A stretch of 11,134 nucleotides of DNA from positions 1 to 11,134 of the forward strand of contig CAJTRK010000060.1 in the NCBI GenBank assembly GCA_910578475.1, in the 5' to 3' direction. The position numbers and the translations under genes are program-made. Within the stretch, counting starts at the first letter, position 1; every line of letters begins with the position of its first letter. The notes under the pieces were generated by a model. It ran no database searches and had not been told where the DNA came from. It worked only from the letters and a program-made list of their open reading frames with translations. This document shows, piece by piece, positions 7,491 through 11,134 of the stretch. This DNA comes from an uncultured Lachnospiraceae bacterium (lineage in GTDB: Bacteria > Bacillota > Clostridia > Lachnospirales > Lachnospiraceae).

Positions 7491-8438
7491 TTATTCCTGT
7501 TCGTTTTGTTCCATAATAAAATCTTCAATCGGACTGTAATTAATGCGCACGTCGATATCCTGGTTGTAGTTGCCGAAACTTTTTCCGAAAATCGTCAGTC
7601 CGCCGACATGCTCGGCCTCATCCTCGACTTCCAGTTTCAGTTTTATGGTACTGTGATAGTCGAAGTCAAATTCATCTATGGAAACATCCGATACCTGCAG
7701 TCCGTCGATGAAAGTTCCTTTTTTATTGAGTACCAGAATCTTCAAAAGGCCGTATTGATTCCAATTCGGATACCACCAGTCGGGTGTAAAAATACCCTGT
7801 ACATTTCCGAAATCGCCGGGACTCGTCCAGGTAGCGATTTTCCGGCCGTTAATTTTAAAAGAAATGTCGGAAGGCCAGACGTCGTTGATGCCGGGCGCTT
7901 CGGAGCTGATTTCAAGCGAGATGGTAATCTGGTCGATTTTCTGCCCGCAGGGAATAAAGTTCGGAATAATGTATTCTACATATCCTCTCGTAAACCAGAG
8001 AATATCCGCCTCATATCTTCCGGGATGCGCAAAATAACGGGTATCGTCGACTTCTCCGATTAATGCCGTTCCGGAAGCGATACCGCAGGTGGGATATATA
8101 TTATAATCCGTAAAATGCCCGACTTTCAGGCTGGTCTGGTAAATGTTTTTAAAGTCTTCCTGTGCATTGATATCCACAAGAATTTTATCCAGATACACGG
8201 AGCATATTTTCTGATTACCGTGTCCTGCGGATTCGTTGGAAATAGAAACAATACCGCAGTCTTCCAGCTTTTTGATATGGTTGGTCAGCGCGCCGTTCGT
8301 AATTTTTAACTTGCTGGCCAGTTCGTTCATATTCATTCCGTGGTTTTCCAATAATATTTTTACAATTTCGATTCTGATTTCCGAACCGAGCGCTTTGAAG
8401 ATTTCAAGGCCGTCGTCCAGCGTTTTGATATGCAGCAT
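7491..8438 (-). CDS. ArsR-like transcriptional regulator with beta-rich C-terminal sensor domain
   Basis: Probable DNA-binding regulator of the adjacent sugar operon. Of 315 residues, 1-90 form a winged helix of ArsR type: LGSEIRIEIVKILL, then the helix-turn-helix MNELASKLKITNGALTNHIKKLEDCGIV at 36-64, broken here only by my domain reading. It lacks the ELCVCDL metal site, and it is about three times as long as a metal-sensing ArsR protein. Residues about 150-300 are rich in alternating beta-strand patterns and aromatics (TPDWWYPNWNQYG at 218-230) and resemble a jelly-roll or carbohydrate-binding module, a likely ligand sensor. It is convergent with the operon and separated from it by a shared terminator. 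The start ATG (8436-8438 complement) follows a GGGGGA ribosome site. Confidence 0.8.
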   Translation of the reverse strand: MLHIKTLDDGLEIFKALGSEIRIEIVKILLENHGMNMNELASKLKITNGALTNHIKKLEDCGIVSISNESAGHGNQKICSVYLDKILVDINAQEDFKNIYQTSLKVGHFTDYNIYPTCGIASGTALIGEVDDTRYFAHPGRYEADILWFTRGYVEYIIPNFIPCGQKIDQITISLEISSEAPGINDVWPSDISFKINGRKIATWTSPGDFGNVQGIFTPDWWYPNWNQYGLLKILVLNKKGTFIDGLQVSDVSIDEFDFDYHSTIKLKLEVEDEAEHVGGLTIFGKSFGNYNQDIDVRINYSPIEDFIMEQNEQE

Positions 8439-8489
8439 ATCTGTCCCCCGATGTTCTGTCTTTTAGAAAAATTTAAAGTAATCTATCTT

Positions 8490-8519
8490 ATTATATAGCA
8501 AATAATTTCATTGCGTCAA
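8490..8519 (-). promoter_or_regulatory. Promoter of the ArsR-like regulator gene
   Basis: On the minus strand, TTGACG (complement of 8514-8519) and TATAAT (complement of 8490-8495) are separated by 18 bases. The leader to the regulator start is about 45 bases. The 17-bp palindrome seen at the operon promoter is not repeated here. Confidence 0.7.
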
Positions 8520-8528
8520 TAAAAAGCA

Positions 8529-8557
8529 TTGACAAATATTTTTGTCTTATGTATAAT
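8529..8557 (+). promoter_or_regulatory. Consensus promoter of tRNA-Ser
   Basis: TTGACA (8529-8534), 17 bases, TATAAT (8552-8557) is a perfect consensus promoter, as expected for a stable RNA. It fires away from the regulator promoter; the two -35 boxes are nine bases apart. GACAAA/TTTGTC (8531-8546) forms a small inverted repeat in its spacer. Confidence 0.85.
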
Positions 8558-8616
8558 AACAAATGCGTCATGTAAAAGGCGTAATTTCATATTGGTAGAG
8601 GATTAGTTCAGACTAT

Positions 8617-8704
8617 GGAGAAATACTCAAGAGGCTGAAGAGGCGCCCCTGCTAAGGGTGTAGGTCGTTTACGCGGCGCGAGGGTTCAAATCCCTCTTTC
8701 TCCG
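8617..8704 (+). tRNA. tRNA-Ser (anticodon GCU)
   Basis: An 88-base class II tRNA. The acceptor stem GGAGAAA (8617-8623) pairs with TTTCTCC (8697-8703), with discriminator G8704. The anticodon stem CGCCC/GGGTG encloses the loop CTGCTAA, with GCT at 8651-8653, which reads AGC and AGU codons. A long variable arm identifies a serine tRNA, and the T arm is GAGGG-TTCAAAT-CCCTC. The CCA end is not encoded and must be added after transcription. Confidence 0.96.
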
Positions 8705-8725
8705 TTATATCTACCAGAAAAGCGG

Positions 8726-8769
8726 GAAGTGTTGAGCGGATAACGACAACACTTCTTTTTATTTTTTTC
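8726..8769 (+). terminator. Terminator of the tRNA-Ser unit
   Basis: GAAGTGTTG (8726-8734) pairs perfectly with CAACACTTC (8747-8755), followed by a long T-rich run to about 8769. It is a classic intrinsic terminator that isolates the tRNA from the downstream genes. Confidence 0.9.
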
Positions 8770-8900
8770 TATATTGTTTTAGGGTTCTGTACGGTCAAAA
8801 TTTCTATACGGCATAGAAGACCCGGCAGACGTTTTTTCTGTAATAAGGCGAAACCCAAATCGATGCAAAATATACAATTGATATGGAACAGGAACGGAGG

Positions 8901-8972
8901 ATGCAAAGGTTGAAAGAATTGCATTCTTTCAACCGCAAGTTTGCGCCTTATGGCTGCAAACTTGCAGGCTAA
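8901..8972 (+). CDS. Possible 23-codon mini-ORF coinciding with the twin hairpins
   Basis: ATG 8901 to TAA 8970-8972 encodes a 23-residue peptide starting MQRLKELHSFNRKF. AGGA (8890-8893) is seven bases upstream, and the stop lies nine bases before the DJ-1/PfpI start. It could be a translated leader peptide whose ribosome opens the hairpins, but its codons are dictated by the inverted repeats. An accidental frame through a structured repeat is equally likely. Confidence 0.25.
   Translation: MQRLKELHSFNRKFAPYGCKLAG
8908..8965. repeat. Two abutting hairpins in the DJ-1/PfpI leader
   Basis: Hairpin one has perfect 12-base arms, GGTTGAAAGAAT (8908-8919) and ATTCTTTCAACC (8923-8934), with a TGC loop. 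Hairpin two starts at the next base: GCAAGTTTGC (8935-8944) pairs with GCAAACTTGC (8956-8965), extended by GCC/GGC around a TTAT loop with one bulged T. Neither has a U-run, so they are not terminators. They may be an interspersed palindromic element or an mRNA leader structure. CGCCTTAT (8944-8951) could alternatively pair with ATAAGGCG at 8843-8850. The rest of the 8770-8981 gap shows no convincing promoter. Confidence 0.75.
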
Positions 8973-8981
8973 GAGAAAGGT

Positions 8982-9521
8982 ATGGTTATAAAAATGAAAG
9001 ATGTCGTCTTATTATATGATAATTGCTGTATTTTTGAAATTGTGATTCTGAATTATTTCCTGAACGCCACGGGCAGTAAACTGATATTCTGCTCTTCACA
9101 CGGCAAAACGGTCAGGGCGACGGAAGGATACTCCCTGAATGCGGATATGCCGATAGAAGATGTGGACTGGACGGACGTCAGGAGTTTTATCGTGCCCGGC
9201 GGCGAGACTGCCAACATTGACGATGCCGTCGTAACCGATATTATCGGAAAACTGCATCAGAGGAACGTATTGATTGCGGGAATCTGTGCGGGTGTGGATG
9301 TGCTGGACAAGGCTGGAATTTTAAAAGATATCCGCTCGACAGTCCGGGCGGAAGAAGACTGCGTCAGAGACGGCAATGTCATAACGGCCAGAGCCAACGC
9401 GTATGTGGATTTTGCGATTGAGGCGGCCAAAGCGCTTGATTTGTTTGAAGATGAAACGGATTTACAGGAAACGATTTCTTTCTGGAAATATCATCAGAGA
9501 GCAGAGGAGGAGACGGATTAA
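8982..9521 (+). CDS. DJ-1/PfpI family protein
   Basis: Cytoplasmic protein of the DJ-1/PfpI (glutamine amidotransferase-like) superfamily, 179 residues. The nucleophile-elbow cysteine is Cys102 in GICAG, and Glu19 (IFEI) is in the place of the DJ-1 glutamate that activates it. PGGE at 72-75 is also typical. No clear histidine follows in the usual TxH region (STVRAEED here), so a protease triad is not supported. Members act as chaperones, glyoxalase-like or stress proteins, and the substrate here cannot be inferred. The start is uncertain: ATG 8982 is one base after AGAAAGG but six after GAG, and ATG 8994 is an in-frame alternative. TAATG couples it to the membrane gene downstream. Confidence 0.85.
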   Translation: MVIKMKDVVLLYDNCCIFEIVILNYFLNATGSKLIFCSSHGKTVRATEGYSLNADMPIEDVDWTDVRSFIVPGGETANIDDAVVTDIIGKLHQRNVLIAGICAGVDVLDKAGILKDIRSTVRAEEDCVRDGNVITARANAYVDFAIEAAKALDLFEDETDLQETISFWKYHQRAEEETD

Positions 9522-9823
9522 TGAAGGATTTATTGAAATATGCCAAAGGCCAGCGTCTTTATATGGTATTGACAGCAATTACATTGTTGTCGTCTTTTCT
9601 GGCGTTGATTACTTTTGAATACTGGGATTTGGATTCCATGACAGCCTGGACAATGAACTTCTGGGATTTGTTCTTTGAAGGAAGGCTTGGAGAATTTTAT
9701 GACTATACCGCTTTAAACATACATGGAGCACAGCACTATAACTGTGAAGGGAACTATTTGTGGCTTTTGCCCTGGTGTTTGTGGAACCTGCCGTTGTGGC
9801 TCGTAAACTCCGGGGGGGTATAA
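9521..9823 (+). CDS. N-terminal fragment of the interrupted membrane protein
   Basis: A 100-residue open frame with one helix (about 13-32), an aromatic-rich extracytoplasmic loop (DSMTAWTMNFWDLFFEG) and the start of a second helix (LWLLPWCLWNLPLWLV). GGAGGAG (9506-9512) is eight bases before ATG, and the ATG shares one base with the DJ-1/PfpI stop (TAATG), so the two are coupled. It ends NSGGV-stop directly after the first 7-G tract, in the middle of a membrane segment, which marks it as a truncated piece. Confidence 0.75.
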   Translation: MKDLLKYAKGQRLYMVLTAITLLSSFLALITFEYWDLDSMTAWTMNFWDLFFEGRLGEFYDYTALNIHGAQHYNCEGNYLWLLPWCLWNLPLWLVNSGGV

Positions 9824-10854
9824 TTCTTATCAACAATTTTTACAGCCTGCTTTGGTCTAAATTATTTCTCGTTCTGATGGAGCTTATCACCATTTACTTT
9901 TGTGGAAAAATTTGTATGTTCATGACGGGTGACGTTAAAAAAGCCGCTTTATCCGGTCTTTTGTTAATGGGCGCGCCTGAAATCATGATGTCTGTCGGCT
10001 ATTCGGGACAGGATGAAATGACATACATATGCTTTTTTACCATATCGTTATATTATTTCCTGAAAGAAAAATACAAAAGTTCTTATTTATGGATGGTTCT
10101 TGCGGTATCATGTTGTCCGCTTATGCTGATGCCGGCGCTGGCAATGATTTTGATGAAGGAAAAAAATGTATTTAAACTGATTCCCTTGCTTGTGGGGCTG
10201 ATATGCCCTTTGCTGCTGTTTGAAATGTTATACAGAAACGACATGACATATCAGACTGCTAAAACGGCAAATGATTTTGCGAAAATGGTGTGGGAAATGC
10301 TTGGGGCATCTACAATCAGTACGGCGCTTGGGGAAATTTCTATTGCAGGTTTTGTTTTGGTATTATTCTATTTTGGCTGCTATAACATGGAAATGAATGA
10401 AACAATGGAATGCCGGAAAAAAATCTTGTATATTACGGCCGTCATTTATGTGATAATGAGCTTCCTGATGTCCAATGGGTTTTATCGCCTGTTCCTTTAT
10501 GTTCCTTTTTTGGTTATATTGCTTCTGATATCCGGGCAGAATTTGCATGTCAATATGCTTTTGCTTGCGGTTCTGACATACGGACGCACGCTGTTTGCAT
10601 GCTATCGGAACTGTCCGGACAATATGAATACATACTGTGTGATGAAAAATTCATGGATTACCGCCTTGTGTGACGAAGTCGGAAGTACAAAATATTATCC
10701 GGAAAATTCTTCATGTCTGTATCATTATCTGGAAGGCAGGGACATAACGCCGGGCCTGATGATACTGGCGGCGACCTGTGTTATGGCCTGCATTTTAATT
10801 TTACTTATTATAAACTGCCCACGGTATAAAAAACAGCTGTGTGTGGGGGGGTGA
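9760..10854 (+). CDS. Main fragment of the interrupted membrane protein
   Basis: Open frame of up to 364 residues. The first 19 codons, from ATG 9760, overlap the N-terminal fragment in another frame and have no ribosome site, so the genuine portion begins around 9817 (GIILINNFYSLLWSKLF). It encodes about seven hydrophobic helices separated by short loops, with a longer extracytoplasmic loop near the end (YRNCPDNMNTYCVMKN and onward), then a final helix and the basic segment PRYKKQLCVGG. The TGA at 10852-10854 falls directly after the second 7-G tract. It depends on the upstream fragment for translation. Confidence 0.7.
   Translation: MAFALVFVEPAVVARKLRGGIILINNFYSLLWSKLFLVLMELITIYFCGKICMFMTGDVKKAALSGLLLMGAPEIMMSVGYSGQDEMTYICFFTISLYYFLKEKYKSSYLWMVLAVSCCPLMLMPALAMILMKEKNVFKLIPLLVGLICPLLLFEMLYRNDMTYQTAKTANDFAKMVWEMLGASTISTALGEISIAGFVLVLFYFGCYNMEMNETMECRKKILYITAVIYVIMSFLMSNGFYRLFLYVPFLVILLLISGQNLHVNMLLLAVLTYGRTLFACYRNCPDNMNTYCVMKNSWITALCDEVGSTKYYPENSSCLYHYLEGRDITPGLMILAATCVMACILILLIINCPRYKKQLCVGG
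9812..9818 (+). repeat. First 7-G tract, frameshift point
   Basis: Seven G bases flanked by TCC and TATAA. In the frame of the upstream piece they give Gly-Gly-Val-stop. With eight G, the frame would run on into the membrane protein (Gly-Gly-Gly-Ile-Ile-Leu). Confidence 0.9.
10845..10851 (+). repeat. Second 7-G tract, frameshift point
   Basis: Seven G bases directly before TGA. With eight G, the frame continues for 27 codons, encoding a terminal membrane helix. The required correction has the same sign and size as at the first tract. Confidence 0.9.
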
Positions 10855-10934
10855 AAGCGCCGTTGAGTATTGCGGTGTATAGTCTGTGCACGCCCGTGAT
10901 TCTGCTTTTATTCTATATTCGACTGCTTGGTTAA

Positions 10935-11068
10935 AAGTTCTGCATAAATTAAGAAGCCCATAAAAAGAAAGAAGCAGAAGGAACGGGACTGAGAGGCTTA
11001 TGAGAAAGAGGGAAGATTTTCTGTAAAAAGATTTCAGCAAAATTTGGCAAAAAGAGAAAGAAATAAGC
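10935..11068. other. Purine-rich intergenic stretch without a supported gene
   Basis: The + strand is strongly rich in A and G, with no ribosome site plus open frame of note and no clear intrinsic terminator after the membrane protein. The minus-strand open frame across 10801-11127 is hydrophobic only because it reads the complement of this purine-rich DNA. Confidence 0.5.
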
Positions 11069-11098
11069 TTGACAAGCATTGAAGCGTGGTGATACAAT
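11069..11098 (+). promoter_or_regulatory. Promoter for a gene beyond the window
   Basis: TTGACA (11069-11074) and TACAAT (11093-11098) are 18 bases apart. Transcription would begin near 11105, so about 30 bases of leader are visible. They are GC-rich and include GGGG/CCCC able to pair around CAAAA (11121-11133). The leader is too short to identify as a riboswitch or other RNA. Confidence 0.65.
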
Positions 11099-11134
11099 AA
11101 AAGCCCACCGCCCGGAAAAGGGGGCAAAACCCCG

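Larger units (their letters stand above)
9521..10934 (+). pseudogene. Polytopic membrane protein, interrupted by two poly-G frameshifts
   Basis: Composite of three reading-frame pieces that together make a 471-residue integral membrane protein with about ten helices. The piece boundaries fall on two 7-G tracts, 9812-9818 and 10845-10851. At both, reading on one base back, or adding one G, continues into the next open frame. The final 27 codons (10851-10931, stop TAA 10932-10934) encode a further hydrophobic helix ending in FYIRLLG, as expected for a real C-terminus. The first helix is followed by an acidic loop (FEYWDLDSMTAW, Asp38), a layout seen in GT-C membrane glycosyltransferases; that is a tentative likeness, and I do not recognise the family. 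Whether it is truly broken, phase-variable or miscalled cannot be decided from one sequence. Confidence 0.7.

Noticed and set aside
7479..8063. 194-codon plus-strand open frame opposite the regulator
   Set aside because: It begins inside the bidirectional terminator, has no ribosome site, and is antisense to a coherent regulator domain.
8531..8546. GACAAA/TTTGTC inverted repeat as an operator in the tRNA promoter
   Set aside because: It is built partly from the -35 box and an AT-rich spacer. tRNA promoters are rarely repressor-controlled, and the arms are only six bases.
8802..8818. TTCTAT/ATAGAA inverted repeat downstream of the tRNA terminator
   Set aside because: Six-base AT-rich arms with a five-base gap and no associated promoter; likely chance.
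9812..9818. Programmed -1 ribosomal frameshifting at the 7-G tract
   Set aside because: A run of G is slippery in principle, but I see no strong stimulatory stem just downstream (AT-rich TATAATTCTTATC follows). A second identical break in the same gene makes tract-length change or miscalling simpler.
10801..11127. 108-codon minus-strand hydrophobic open frame at the right end
   Set aside because: Its Leu/Ser/Phe-rich product is what the complement of purine-rich DNA gives. It also covers the membrane protein C-terminus and a good + promoter.
1..11134. CRISPR array, insertion sequence or prophage
   Set aside because: No regularly spaced repeats, no transposase or integrase motifs, and no phage structural genes were seen on either strand.

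Overview
The window looks like chromosome of a low-to-mid-GC Gram-positive anaerobe of the Clostridia, most likely Lachnospiraceae. The basis is strong AGGAGG-type ribosome sites, consensus TTGACA/TATAAT promoters, a lipoprotein-type sugar-binding protein, a YesL-type DUF624 protein, and a tRNA gene without an encoded CCA end. The family assignment is inference from style; no marker gene is present.

Region 1 (1-7489) is a carbohydrate-uptake operon on the + strand. A strong promoter carries a perfect 17-bp palindrome over its -10 box. It is followed by a sugar-binding lipoprotein, two ABC permeases, a DUF624 membrane protein, a cytoplasmic GH43 glycosidase (best guess exo-alpha-1,5-L-arabinofuranosidase, GH43_26-like) and a methyl-accepting chemotaxis protein whose start lies inside the glycosidase gene. 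A stem-loop separates the binding protein from the permeases. No transporter ATPase is present, so a shared MsmX/UgpC-type ATPase elsewhere is expected. The likely logic is to sense and swim toward short arabino-oligosaccharides, import them, and split off arabinose inside the cell.

Region 2 (7429-8520) is a convergent gene for an ArsR-like regulator with a large beta-rich C-terminal domain. It shares a bidirectional terminator with the operon and is the obvious candidate regulator. Its promoter is back to back with that of tRNA-Ser(GCU) (8617-8704), which has its own terminator.

Region 3 (8770-10934) starts with two abutting perfect or near-perfect hairpins, which also form a 23-codon mini-ORF. 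A DJ-1/PfpI family gene follows, translationally coupled to a polytopic membrane protein gene. That membrane gene is broken into three reading-frame pieces at two separate 7-G tracts. One extra G at each tract restores a 471-residue protein, so this is either paired homopolymer miscalls or a poly-G phase-variable gene. An 8-G tract, in frame, lies in the binding-protein linker.

Region 4 (10935-11134) is purine-rich and has no supported gene. It ends with a promoter and the first bases of a GC-rich leader for a gene beyond the window.
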